From NCBI GenBank assembly GCA_004570425.1, contig SPQJ01000017.1:17504-81503 (forward strand): a stretch of DNA of 64,000 nt, given 5' to 3'. The notes beneath the pieces were generated by a model that was not told the origin of the DNA, searched no databases, and saw only the letters and a list, made by a program, of their open reading frames with translations. The DNA is from Bacillus sp. AZ43 (GTDB lineage Bacteria > Actinomycetota > Actinomycetes > Mycobacteriales > Geodermatophilaceae). Every line of letters begins with the position of its first letter. Position 1 is the stretch's first letter. The position numbers were made by a program, and so were the translations under genes. Shown here in pieces: positions 18,649 to 26,548 of the stretch.

Positions 18649-19790
18649 GGCGTCGTCCTTTCCTCGGCGGTGAGGAGATCGGCCGGCCAGAGGCGCGGAT
18701 CGGGCCGGAAGTCCACGTCGAGCCGGGCCGCCGCCGTGCCCGGCTCGGCCAGCCGGCCGCCGGTCACCTCGCAGCGGCGCAGCAGGGGGTCCAGCCGCAC
18801 CGAGCGGCGCAGGCCGCCCACGGTCAGGACCAGGTCGTCCACCCAGCGGGTGAGCGTGACGCTGCCGTGCTCGGCGAACGGGAGCGGCAGCGCCAGCCGC
18901 CACGCCCCCTCGTGCCGCTCGGCGGCGGGCACGCCGGAGCCGGTGGTGACGGGCGGGTCGACGTCGACGAGCGCCGCCAGGTCGTCCGGCCCGGCGGGGG
19001 CGGTCGCCAGCTCGGGCACGCGGTGCACCGGCGCCACCTCCGCCAGCGCGGCGAGGGCGCCGTCCTGCTCGGCGGCCCGGCGGGCCGCCCAGTCGCCGTT
19101 CCCTGCGGACGGGGACAGGCGGCTGAGGACGGCGCCGACGCGCAGGCCGTGCAGCGCCAGTCGGGTGGCCGCGGCGCGCGCATCGGCCACCGACGAGGCG
19201 CGTGGCAGCGCCACCAGGTGGACGCCGGTGTCCGCGGGATCGGCGAGGCGGTCCCGCGCCAGCAGCCCCTCGATCGCCGGGACGGCGGACAGCGCCACGT
19301 CCACCGGGCCGCGGCGGGCGGCGCCGGACGCCACCGCGGCGGTCCGGACCGCACCCAGGGCGCGCATCCCCGGGGGCATCAGCTGGTCCAGCCACCAGCG
19401 CAGCGTCGCCGGCACCGCGACCAGGGCCAGCGCCGAGGGCAGCGGACCCGCGTCGACGACGACCAGGTCGGCCTCGGCGCGGCCGAGTTCGGCGAACAGG
19501 GCGACGTCGCCGGCCCCCGGCAGCGGGACGACCGAGGTGGCCGGCGGCACGGTCACCTGGGGCAGCACGGTGCCCACGGTCTCGGCCGTGCCCGACCACA
19601 CGTCCTGGAAGGCCGCCTGGGCGTCGACGGTCGTGACCGTCAGGCCGTCGACGCCGTCCACTCCCGGGACGGGTGGGCGGGCCGACAGCAGGACCGTCCG
19701 GCGGCCGGCGCGCGCCGCACGGACGGCGGCCGCGGCGGCGAGGGACGACGTCCCGGCCCCGCCGGGGCCGGTGACGAGGAGCGTGCGCAC
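18645..19790 (-). CDS. ArsA/GET3-like ATPase with degenerate P-loop
   Basis: 381 residues of the deviant-Walker P-loop family, equivalent to Rv2184c by position. The N-terminal loop reads GPGGAGTSSLA where ArsA/MinD proteins have GKGGVGKT: both lysines are missing. Switch-like VVVDAGPLPSAL, a long helical middle and a C-terminal beta-rich domain (PFAEHGSVTLTRWVDDLVL) like actinobacterial ArsA relatives are present. The loss of both Lys suggests weak or no ATP hydrolysis, or a structural role in a heteromer. Coupled by overlap to the Cys-motif protein and 2 bp downstream of the START-like gene. Confidence 0.85.
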   Translation of the reverse strand: MRTLLVTGPGGAGTSSLAAAAAVRAARAGRRTVLLSARPPVPGVDGVDGLTVTTVDAQAAFQDVWSGTAETVGTVLPQVTVPPATSVVPLPGAGDVALFAELGRAEADLVVVDAGPLPSALALVAVPATLRWWLDQLMPPGMRALGAVRTAAVASGAARRGPVDVALSAVPAIEGLLARDRLADPADTGVHLVALPRASSVADARAAATRLALHGLRVGAVLSRLSPSAGNGDWAARRAAEQDGALAALAEVAPVHRVPELATAPAGPDDLAALVDVDPPVTTGSGVPAAERHEGAWRLALPLPFAEHGSVTLTRWVDDLVLTVGGLRRSVRLDPLLRRCEVTGGRLAEPGTAAARLDVDFRPDPRLWPADLLTAEERTTP

Positions 19791-19792
19791 CC

Positions 19793-20224
19793 TCAGCCCT
19801 CGACGCGCTTCTTCAGCTCCTTGAGAGCCGTGTCCAGGATGACCTTCTCCGCGCGGCGCTTGATCATGCCGAGCATGGGGATGGAGAGGTCGATGGTGAT
19901 CGCGTAGGTCACCTCGGTGGCGCCGTCCCGCTCGACGAGTGTGTAAGAGCCTTCCTGACGCTTCTGCATCTGGCCCTTGACCAGCGTCCAGGACACCTTC
20001 CGGTCCCCGTCCCAGGTGTAGGCGAGGACGTAGTCGTCCTTGACCGCGCCGGCGTCGAGCACGAAGTGCACCTGCTCAGCCCGCCCGTCGGGCCCGGTCT
20101 CCAGGACCTCGACCTTCTTCGCGGCGGCCACCCACTCGGGGTAGGAGGGGAAATCGGCGATGACCGCCATGACGTCGGCCGCGGGCGCATCGACGACGAT
20201 CGACTGGGTGGACTGGTCGGCCAT
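19793..20224 (-). CDS. SRPBCC (START-like) polyketide-cyclase/dehydrase family protein
   Basis: 143 residues, Rv2185c-like. The helix-grip fold is indicated by STQSIVVDAPAADVMAVIADFPSYPEW at the N-terminus, alternating strands in the middle, and a long C-terminal helix (LDTALKELKKRVEG). Such proteins bind a hydrophobic ligand in a cavity; here it may serve lipid metabolism with the adjacent fadD. First gene of a probable operon with the ArsA-like ATPase, Cys-motif protein and glucokinase. The ATG lies 7 nt after TAGCCT, a leaderless start. Confidence 0.9.
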   Translation of the reverse strand: MADQSTQSIVVDAPAADVMAVIADFPSYPEWVAAAKKVEVLETGPDGRAEQVHFVLDAGAVKDDYVLAYTWDGDRKVSWTLVKGQMQKRQEGSYTLVERDGATEVTYAITIDLSIPMLGMIKRRAEKVILDTALKELKKRVEG

Positions 20225-20231
20225 GGGCAGC

Positions 20232-20237
20232 AGGCTA
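20232..20237 (-). promoter_or_regulatory. -10 box TAGCCT of the START-like operon
   Basis: Seven nt before ATG 20224. It would drive the four-gene operon ending with glk. Confidence 0.6.
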
Positions 20238-20304
20238 GCCGCTCCGGGCCACCGTGCAGGTGGGGCGCTCGGATGCTCTGCTACTCCCGGGTAGGGATTC
20301 CCGC

Positions 20305-20310
20305 TAGATT
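20305..20310 (+). promoter_or_regulatory. Possible -10 box TAGATT of fadD
   Basis: Would give a 5' leader of about 60 nt before GTG 20380, which has its own ribosome site. The near-palindrome CTACTCCCGGGTAG at 20281-20294 sits at the expected -35 position. Confidence 0.35.
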
Positions 20311-20379
20311 CGTCGAAACGTCCCTGGCCGGGGCCGTGGGCGACGGTGCTCCCGGACGGCGGGGAGGAGAGGACCAGGC

Positions 20380-22173
20380 GTGCGCGAGTTCAGCGTTCCT
20401 GCGACGACCGAGGTGGGCCCGGACGAGGCCCTGACCGACATGCTCGCCACCAACGTCGCCGAGCACGGCGACGAGGTGGGCCTGCGGCGTCGGGTCGACG
20501 GCCAGTGGCGGGACGTCACCTGGAAGGAGTTCGGCGAGGAGGTCCGCGGCGTCGCCAAGGGCCTGATCGCCGCCGGCGTCGCGGCCGGCGACCGGGTCGG
20601 CCTGCAGGCGAAGACGCGGTACGAGTGGACGGTCTTCGACTACGCCATCTGGACCGCCGGCGCCGTCGTCGTCCCGATCTACGAGACCTCGAGCCCGGAC
20701 CAGGTCGCGTGGATCCTGTCCGACTCCGGCGCCACCGCGGTGATCGTGGAGCGCGACGAGCACGCGTCGGCCGTCGAGTCGGTCCGCGAGCAGACCCCCG
20801 AGCTGCGCTCGGTGCACGTCATCGACGACGGCGCGGTCGACCAGCTCGTCACCGCCGGCAAGGACGTGCCCGACAGCGAGCTCGAGGCCCGCCGCGCGTC
20901 CCTGAACGCCGACAGCCTGGCCACGCTGATCTACACCAGCGGCACCACCGGCCGGCCCAAGGGCTGCGAGCTCACCCACCGGAACTTCCTGTTCGAGATC
21001 GGCAACGGCATCACCCTGCTCGGCCGCTTCATGAGCGTCGAAGGCTCGCTGCTGCTGTTCATCCCCCTGGCCCACGTGCTCGCCCGGGTGCTGCAGGTCG
21101 GTGCCATCCAGAACCGCACGGTCATCGGCCACACCCCCGACGTCTCGAACCTGCTCGAGGACCTCGGCGACTTCAAGCCGACGTTCGTGCTCGCCGTGCC
21201 GCGCGTGTTCGAGAAGGTCTTCAACAGCGCCAAGGCGAAGGCCGAGGGCGACGGCAAGGGCAAGATCTTCGACAAGGCCGCCCAGGTGGCCATCGACTGG
21301 TCGCGCGCCCAGGACACCGGCGGCCCCGGCCTCGGCCTGCGCGCGCAGCACGCGCTGTTCGACAAGCTGGTCTACGGCAAGCTGCGGGCCGCTCTCGGTG
21401 GCCGGTGTCTGGGCGCCATCTCCGGCGGCGCGCCGCTCGGCGAGCGGCTGGGCCACTTCTTCCGCGGCATCGGCGTCACCGTCTACGAGGGCTACGGCCT
21501 CACCGAGACGACGGCGGCGGCGTCGGTGAACCACGACGACGCGCTGCGCATCGGCACCGTCGGCCGCCCCCTGCCCGGTGTGGAGTTCCGCATCGCCGAG
21601 GACGGCGAGGTGCTCATCCGCGGCGGCATCGTCATGCGCGGCTACTGGAAGAACGAGGACGCCACGAAGGAGGCGATCGACTCCGAGGGCTGGTTCCACA
21701 CCGGTGACCTCGGCGAGCTCGACGCCGACGGCTTCCTCAAGATCACCGGCCGCAAGAAGGAGATCCTGGTGACCGCGGGCGGCAAGAACGTCGCCCCGGC
21801 CGTGCTCGAGGACCGCCTGCGCGCCCACCGCCTGATCAGCCAGTGCATCGTCGTCGGCGACCAGCGGCCCTTCATCGGCGCGCTGATCACCCTCGACGAG
21901 GAGGCGCTGCCGCAGTGGCTCGAGTCGAAGGGCAAGCCGGCCGACCAGAAGGCCGACCAGGTCCGTGAGGACCCCGAGCTCAAGGCGGAGATCGACGCGG
22001 CGGTGAAGGAGGCCAACAAGGCGGTCTCGAACGCCGAGGCGATCAAGAAGTTCACGATCCTCGGCACCGACTTCACCGAGGACAACGGGATGCTGACGCC
22101 GAGCCTCAAGCTCAAGCGCTCCGTCGTCATGAAGGAGTTCGGCGACGAGGTGGAGAAGCTCTACACCCGCTGA
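20380..22173 (+). CDS. fadD: Long-chain fatty acyl-CoA ligase (FadD15-like)
   Basis: 597-residue AMP-forming ligase that activates fatty acids with ATP and CoA. AMP-binding signature TLIYTSGTTGRPKGC near residue 185, ISGGAPLGERL, motif A5 YEGYGLTETT near 375, GWFHTGDLGELDADGFLKITGRKKE, and the C-terminal catalytic lysine region near the end. Length and sequence style match mycobacterial FadD15 (Rv2187), which has the same neighbours. GTG start preceded by GGAGGAGAGG. Downstream is a strong terminator at 22187-22224. Likely substrate is long-chain fatty acid; exact chain length is unknown. Confidence 0.94.
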   Translation: MREFSVPATTEVGPDEALTDMLATNVAEHGDEVGLRRRVDGQWRDVTWKEFGEEVRGVAKGLIAAGVAAGDRVGLQAKTRYEWTVFDYAIWTAGAVVVPIYETSSPDQVAWILSDSGATAVIVERDEHASAVESVREQTPELRSVHVIDDGAVDQLVTAGKDVPDSELEARRASLNADSLATLIYTSGTTGRPKGCELTHRNFLFEIGNGITLLGRFMSVEGSLLLFIPLAHVLARVLQVGAIQNRTVIGHTPDVSNLLEDLGDFKPTFVLAVPRVFEKVFNSAKAKAEGDGKGKIFDKAAQVAIDWSRAQDTGGPGLGLRAQHALFDKLVYGKLRAALGGRCLGAISGGAPLGERLGHFFRGIGVTVYEGYGLTETTAAASVNHDDALRIGTVGRPLPGVEFRIAEDGEVLIRGGIVMRGYWKNEDATKEAIDSEGWFHTGDLGELDADGFLKITGRKKEILVTAGGKNVAPAVLEDRLRAHRLISQCIVVGDQRPFIGALITLDEEALPQWLESKGKPADQKADQVREDPELKAEIDAAVKEANKAVSNAEAIKKFTILGTDFTEDNGMLTPSLKLKRSVVMKEFGDEVEKLYTR

Positions 22174-22186
22174 CGAACACCCCCTC

Positions 22187-22224
22187 GCTGAGCCCCGTCC
22201 CGCACCTGCGGGGCGGGGCTCAGC
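22187..22224. terminator. Bidirectional terminator between fadD and pimB'
   Basis: Stem GCTGAGCCCCGTCCCGC / GCGGGGCGGGGCTCAGC with loop ACCT; one G-T pair in 17. It separates convergent genes and overlaps the last codons of the glycosyltransferase. Confidence 0.8.
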
Positions 22225-23350
22225 GCCGTCCGGGTTCCAGCAGCTCGGCGAAGGTGCCGGCGATCGTGGTCCACGACCAGCGCTCCTCGACCCACGCCCG
22301 GCCGGCGGCACCCATGGCGCGCGCCCGGGCGGGGTCGTCGAGCAGGTCCGCGATCGTGCCCGCGACGGCGGCGGGCGACCGGGGGTCCACCACGTGGCCG
22401 GTCACGCCCTCGCGGACGGTCTCCGGCGCTCCCCCGGAGGTCCCGGCGACCACCGGCCGGCCGCACGCGGCCGCTTCGAGGAAGACCATCCCGAGACCCT
22501 CGACGTCGAGGCCGCCCCGGCGGGTGCGGCACGGCATGGCGAAGACGTCGCCGGCCGCGTAGTACGCGGGGAGTTCGGCCGGGTCGACCGGGCCGGTGAA
22601 GACGACGCGGTCGGTGAGTCCGCGTGCGGCGACGTCCTTCCGCAGCGACGCCTCGAGCGGCCCGCCGCCGACCAGGAGCAGCCGGGCGTCCGGGTGCCGC
22701 GCCAGGATCCGGGACCAGCCCGCGACGAGCACGTCCTGCCCCTTGCGCGGCACCAGGCGGGACACGCAGACGACCACCGGCGCGTCACCGAGGCCGTGCC
22801 GCTCGCGGACAGCGGCGCCGTCGGCGGCGGGGGTGAACCGGTCGACGTCGACCCCCGGCGACAGCTGCTCCATCCGGGTGCGCGACCCGAGAGCGGGAGC
22901 GAGCCGGCCGCGGGTGTACTCGCTGATGCAGGTGACGACGTCCAGCCCCGAGGCGATGCGCTGCATCACCTGGCGGCTGCCCGGCAGGGCCACCCAGCCG
23001 GTCTCGTGGCCGTGCGTCGCCCCCACCTGGTGGTGCACGCCGGCCGCGCGCAGGGCGGGTGCCAGCAGCCCCAGCGGGGCGGCCGCCCCGAAGAAGGCGT
23101 TGTCGCAGCCGTAGCGGCGGGCGAGCTCCACGGCGGCGCGGGCCGTGGATCGCGTCGGCAGCAGCATGCTGGTCGGACGGCGCACCACCGGGTAGGGCAG
23201 CGCCGCGTCGTAGGCCTCCCATCCCGCCGAGCGGGACGCGAGCACCACGAGCGACTCCGGTGGCCGCCGCTCCAGCAGCGCGGCGACGAAGGTCTGGATA
23301 CCGCCCTGGCGGGGCGGGAAGTCGTTGGTGACGACGAGGGTCCGGTTCAC
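22220..23350 (-). CDS. pimB: GT4 glycosyltransferase, PimB'-like mannosyltransferase
   Basis: 376 residues, GT-B fold, Rv2188c-like. PimB' adds the second mannose from GDP-mannose to phosphatidylinositol mannoside in the inner membrane. Family segments: VVTNDFPPRQGGIQTFV at the N-terminus, THGHETGWVALPG, LSPGVDVDRF, CVSRLVPRKGQDVL near 190 and the nucleotide-site EGLGMVFLEAAACGRPVVAG near 300. The GTG overlaps the stop of the upstream M48 peptidase gene (GTGA). The neighbouring fadD, PlsC and lipase fit membrane-lipid synthesis. Name by gene order plus motifs; acceptor specificity is not provable here. Confidence 0.88.
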   Translation of the reverse strand: MNRTLVVTNDFPPRQGGIQTFVAALLERRPPESLVVLASRSAGWEAYDAALPYPVVRRPTSMLLPTRSTARAAVELARRYGCDNAFFGAAAPLGLLAPALRAAGVHHQVGATHGHETGWVALPGSRQVMQRIASGLDVVTCISEYTRGRLAPALGSRTRMEQLSPGVDVDRFTPAADGAAVRERHGLGDAPVVVCVSRLVPRKGQDVLVAGWSRILARHPDARLLLVGGGPLEASLRKDVAARGLTDRVVFTGPVDPAELPAYYAAGDVFAMPCRTRRGGLDVEGLGMVFLEAAACGRPVVAGTSGGAPETVREGVTGHVVDPRSPAAVAGTIADLLDDPARARAMGAAGRAWVEERWSWTTIAGTFAELLEPGRR

Positions 23351-24612
23351 GGCCGCTCCAGCCGCGCCCAGTCCTCGGCCATGGCCAGGCGCTGCGACAC
23401 CGTGGGATGCGAACCGAAGAACCAGTGCCAGGCGTCCGGCGGGTCGGGGTCGGAGAGGTTGGACCCGGCCAGGTCCTGCTGCATCCGGACGAAGGCCTCG
23501 GGATCACCGGTGAGGTCGAGGGCGTGCGCGTCCGCCCGCGCCTCGACGTGGCGGGAGACACCGTTCTGCACCGGCGTCGACACCAGCGTGCCGACCGCCA
23601 TGAGGAAGAGCAGGAGCGGGACCACCCGGGGATCGCCGGGAGACTCCGCACCCGCACGCGCGAGCAGCCGGCGGGAGGACAGCAGCCAGCCCAGCGCCGC
23701 CACGCCGGCGCCCGCCCCGAGCGCCCCCATCAGGGTGCCGGTGAGGACGTCGTCGGTGGCCACGTGCCCGAGTTCGTGCGCGACGATCGACTCGATCTGG
23801 TCGTCGGGCAACCGGTCGAGCAGTGTGTCGTAGAGGACGACCCGGCGGGTCGAGCCGAAGCCGGAGACGTAGGCGTTCAACGTCGTCGTGCGGCGGGAGG
23901 CATCGGAGACGAGGACGTCCTCCACCGGCGTCCCGTTCTCCTCGGCGAGCTGGAGCAGGTCGGTGCGCAGCCGGCTCTCGGCGAGCGGCTCGAAGCGGTT
24001 GAAGGCCGGCTCGATGACCACCGGCCAGAGGAAGGAGCCGACGACCACGAGCGCGGCGGCCCCGGCTCCGGCCCAGGCCCACCACAGCCGCGGTGCCCGG
24101 CGGGCGAGCCAGACGAGCACCAGCAGGCCGAACGCCGTCAGGGCCGCGTCGATCGCCAGGGAGACGGTGACGTCGCGCGCCCAGAGACCCCAGCTGCGCG
24201 TGGACAGCCCGTACCGGTGGCGGACCACCTCCCCGTAGGCCGACAGCGGCAGCGTGGCCAGGCGGCCGATCACGGCGAGGGCGAGGACGCCGAGCAGCAC
24301 CTGCCAGACCCAGCCCCCGCCCAGCGGCGCGGCGACCGCGCGCACCAGCCGCCCGCCGGCCCGCGTGAGACCGAGGACCGCCGACACGACGAGGCCCAGC
24401 AGCAGGGACGCCAGGGAGGCCGGCCGGAGCGCGGCGGCGAAGGCATCGGCACGCTCGACCGCGGCGGCCGGCAGGCCGCCCGTGGGGTCGACCGGGGTGC
24501 GACCGCCGGGCGGCTCCGGCAGCGGCACCCACGGCGTACGGACGGCGATGACGACGGCCAGCGCGATGCCGAGGACGACCGCCGCGACCAGAGCGGCGCG
24601 GCGGGCGTTCAC
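23347..24612 (-). CDS. M48-family membrane metallopeptidase (CAAX protease type)
   Basis: 421 residues. Several membrane helices in the N-terminal two-thirds (about residues 5-25, 60-80, 95-115, 150-170, 185-205), then the zinc site HELGH within IVAHELGHVATDD near 285 and the third ligand Glu in HVEARADAHAL near 365, as in Ste24/HtpX proteases. The N-terminal extension before the catalytic part resembles the peptidase_M48_N domain. GTG start 7 nt after TAGGAT (leaderless), chosen over the upstream frame. It is co-translated with PimB' by a 4-bp overlap. Physiological substrate unknown. Confidence 0.92.
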   Translation of the reverse strand: MNARRAALVAAVVLGIALAVVIAVRTPWVPLPEPPGGRTPVDPTGGLPAAAVERADAFAAALRPASLASLLLGLVVSAVLGLTRAGGRLVRAVAAPLGGGWVWQVLLGVLALAVIGRLATLPLSAYGEVVRHRYGLSTRSWGLWARDVTVSLAIDAALTAFGLLVLVWLARRAPRLWWAWAGAGAAALVVVGSFLWPVVIEPAFNRFEPLAESRLRTDLLQLAEENGTPVEDVLVSDASRRTTTLNAYVSGFGSTRRVVLYDTLLDRLPDDQIESIVAHELGHVATDDVLTGTLMGALGAGAGVAALGWLLSSRRLLARAGAESPGDPRVVPLLLFLMAVGTLVSTPVQNGVSRHVEARADAHALDLTGDPEAFVRMQQDLAGSNLSDPDPPDAWHWFFGSHPTVSQRLAMAEDWARLERP

Positions 24613-24619
24613 CGGGCCG

Positions 24620-24625
24620 ATCCTA
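24620..24625 (-). promoter_or_regulatory. -10 box TAGGAT of the M48 peptidase gene
   Basis: Seven nt before GTG 24612. Its first bases coincide with the end of repeat copy 3, so the repeat edge forms part of the promoter. Confidence 0.6.
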
Positions 24626-24692
24626 GAAGGACCCCCTGCCCCCCTCCGCTCGCAGGCTCGCGGCGGGACCCTGCAGGGGGCAGGGGGTCTTC
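24624..24692. repeat. Family A imperfect palindrome, copy 3 (most complete)
   Basis: Arms GACCCCCTGCCCCC (from 24630) and GGGGGCAGGGGGTC around a core CCGCTCGCAGGCTCGCGGCG. It fills the gap between the NlpC/P60 stop at 24693 and the M48 promoter, and can act as terminator of the NlpC/P60 gene. Confidence 0.75.
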
Positions 24693-25778
24693 TCAGCCGG
24701 CGATGCGACGGGCGTGGGTGAACCCGCTCATCGAGTCGAAGTTCACCACCATGACCGGCTTGCTCGACGTCGAGGCGTGGACCATCTGCCCGTTGCCGAT
24801 GTACATGGCCACGTGGCTGGTCGGGCTGTAGTAGAAGAGCAGGTCGCCCGGCTGCAGCTCGCCCACCGAGACCGGCTTGCCCATGGTGGACTGGCTCCGG
24901 CTCGAGTGCGGCAGGCTCACGCCGGCGGCCGAGTAGGCGTACTGCGTCAGCCCGGAGCAGTCGAAGGCGTCCGGACCGCCGGCGCCCCACACGTAGGCGT
25001 CGCCGACCTGCGCCAGCGCGGTGTCCACGGCGACCTGCGCCGCGGCGCTCGGGGCGATGACGCCGCTGGGCGCCGCGACCTGCTCGCCACCCGTGGCCCG
25101 CGCGACCTGCGCCTGCTGCGGAGCGGTGAGGGCGTCGTACCGGCGCTGGTAGTCGGCGATCCGGTCCTCGAGCTCCGCCTGCTGCGCGGCGATCTCGTCG
25201 ACCGACCGCTGCGCCTCGGCGGCGGCCTCGGCCGCGTCGTCCTGGGCGCGCTCGGCCTCGTCGGCGACCTCGGCGATCTCGGCGAGCTGGGCGTTGGTGT
25301 GCCCGGCGATCGCGTCGAGCGTCCCGAGCTGGTGGACGAAGTCCTCGGCCGAGTCGCTGGTCAGCATCACGTCGAGGCGGTTGAAGCCCTCACCGGTGTA
25401 GGCCGAGCGGGCCAGCTGGCGGACCTGCCCGTCGAGGGCGTCCAGCTGCGCCTGGGCGTCGGCGGCGGCCTGCTCGGCCTCCGCGGCGGCGGCCTGCTGC
25501 TTCTCCAGCTGGACCTTCGCCTCGTTGAGCTGCTCGGTGACGCCGACGAGCTCGCGCTCGGCGTCGGCGACCACCTGCGCGGCCTGGGCGGGGTCGGTCA
25601 CGGCGGCCGGGTCGGCGGTGGCGGTGCCCGGCAGCACGGTGAAGGTCAGGGCCGCGGTCACTCCGAGGAGCAGGCCGGACCGGAGCCATCCGACGTGCCC
25701 GGGCCCGGTGGGCGCGGACGGGCCGGCGGTGGCGGACTGTTCGAGGGCGTGCGGCAGTACAGCGTGTGGGGTCGCCAC
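24693..25778 (-). CDS. Secreted NlpC/P60 peptidoglycan endopeptidase (RipC-like)
   Basis: 361 residues. A signal segment SGLLLGVTAALTFTVLPGTATA lies at about residues 34-55, an Ala/Glu-rich coiled coil at 65-220, and a C-terminal NlpC/P60 domain with catalytic Cys in AFDCSGLTQYAY near 272, His in SPTSHVAMYIG near 325 and the polar third residue in MVHAST. It should cut D-Glu-DAP bonds in the stem peptide of peptidoglycan outside the membrane, with the coiled coil controlling access as in RipA/RipC. Translation probably starts at GTG 25778 behind a c-di-AMP riboswitch, linking cell-wall cleavage to that second messenger. Confidence 0.92.
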   Translation of the reverse strand: MATPHAVLPHALEQSATAGPSAPTGPGHVGWLRSGLLLGVTAALTFTVLPGTATADPAAVTDPAQAAQVVADAERELVGVTEQLNEAKVQLEKQQAAAAEAEQAAADAQAQLDALDGQVRQLARSAYTGEGFNRLDVMLTSDSAEDFVHQLGTLDAIAGHTNAQLAEIAEVADEAERAQDDAAEAAAEAQRSVDEIAAQQAELEDRIADYQRRYDALTAPQQAQVARATGGEQVAAPSGVIAPSAAAQVAVDTALAQVGDAYVWGAGGPDAFDCSGLTQYAYSAAGVSLPHSSRSQSTMGKPVSVGELQPGDLLFYYSPTSHVAMYIGNGQMVHASTSSKPVMVVNFDSMSGFTHARRIAG

Positions 25779-25809
25779 GAGCGGCGGCTCTCCGTTTCTT
25801 CCTCTGCAA

Positions 25810-25967
25810 CCGCCTACCGAGTTAGCTGACGGGTTCGGGCTGGGAAGACTGGCCCTATCCCCTGCGCACCGGCGAACCGGCCCAGCAGGAGAACTCACCC
25901 CAGGACTGCGGTGGGTCCCCGGCTCGCCGTCGAGCACCTGGGGAGGCGCCGTCGGGCGATTAGGCGG
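25810..25967 (-). ncRNA. c-di-AMP riboswitch (ydaO-yuaA class)
   Basis: On the minus strand the leader contains GGGGACCCACC, CTGGGGTGA, GATAGGGCCAGTC and the class hallmark CCGAACCCGTCAGCTAACTC followed by GGTAGGCG. The closing helix P1 pairs CCGCCTA (25967-25961) with TAGGCGG (25816-25810). Members of this class in actinobacteria commonly precede Rip-type cell-wall hydrolases and turn them off when c-di-AMP binds. The P1 3' strand can also pair with CCGCC at 25787-25783 just before the start codon, a possible switch. Confidence 0.9.
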
Positions 25968-26021
25968 TGCCCGTCCGAGGTCACCCCTCTGCGGATGACG
26001 ACCACTCGGTCGGACCGGCTG

Positions 26022-26050
26022 ACCCTACGACCGTGATGTTGGCGTGACAA
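26022..26050 (-). promoter_or_regulatory. Promoter of the riboswitch transcript: TTGTCA, 17 bp, TAGGGT
   Basis: Minus strand -35 TTGTCA at 26050-26045, exact 17-bp spacer, -10 TAGGGT at 26027-26022. Transcription should begin near 26015, about 50 nt before P1 and some 240 nt before the GTG. Confidence 0.7.
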
Positions 26051-26158
26051 ACGGAGGGCCCTGGGGCGGATGTGATCGACGTCGCGCTCGGGGACATCCG
26101 CGCTGGTCAGCGGCGCGTCGACCACTCGATGTGACGTGGTGCGGACCGTTCCGTCCGG

Positions 26159-26479
26159 TCAGCCGGTCCGTCGTCCCCCCGCGCCGCCGTCCCCCGCTTC
26201 GCGGTGCCGCAGGGGCGGGACGAGCCCGACGTCGGCGAGCGCGCGGACGGCGCGGCGCTCGATCTCGTCGAACTCCACCACCACCCCGGTGGGCGGTACG
26301 ACGACGTCCTCGGCGGCGATGCCGGCGTCCGGCCGGTCGGCGGCCCGGGCGCGGCCGGGCAGCTCGACGACCACCGGGTCGGCGCTCTGCCAGCCCGGCG
26401 GGGCGCCCAGCAGGACGGTCACGACGCAGTCGGCGCAGCCCGTCGGGCGAGCGGTGCAGGTGTCGCAGTCGATCAGCAT
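26159..26479 (-). CDS. Small cysteine-motif actinobacterial protein, unknown function
   Basis: About 106 residues beginning MLIDCDTCTARPTGCADCVVTVLLG, which holds C-x2-C and C-x2-C pairs that could bind zinc. The rest is an alternating acidic and hydrophobic stretch (DEIERRAVRALADVGL) and a Gly/Arg tail. The ATG at 26479 has GGAGGAG upstream; the frame extends to 26530 but without such a site. It sits between the two NlpC/P60 genes on the same strand, as similar small proteins do in other actinobacteria. No function can be assigned. Confidence 0.75.
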   Translation of the reverse strand: MLIDCDTCTARPTGCADCVVTVLLGAPPGWQSADPVVVELPGRARAADRPDAGIAAEDVVVPPTGVVVEFDEIERRAVRALADVGLVPPLRHREAGDGGAGGRRTG

Positions 26480-26548
26480 GGCTTCTTCTCCTCCGTGAGT
26501 CACCCGCACGGTAGGAACGGCCACCGACAATTCCGCCCGGTCGCCGGG

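Noticed and set aside
25895..26125. 76-codon minus-strand frame over the riboswitch region
   Set aside because: It lies across the c-di-AMP aptamer, whose conserved RNA blocks explain the sequence better.
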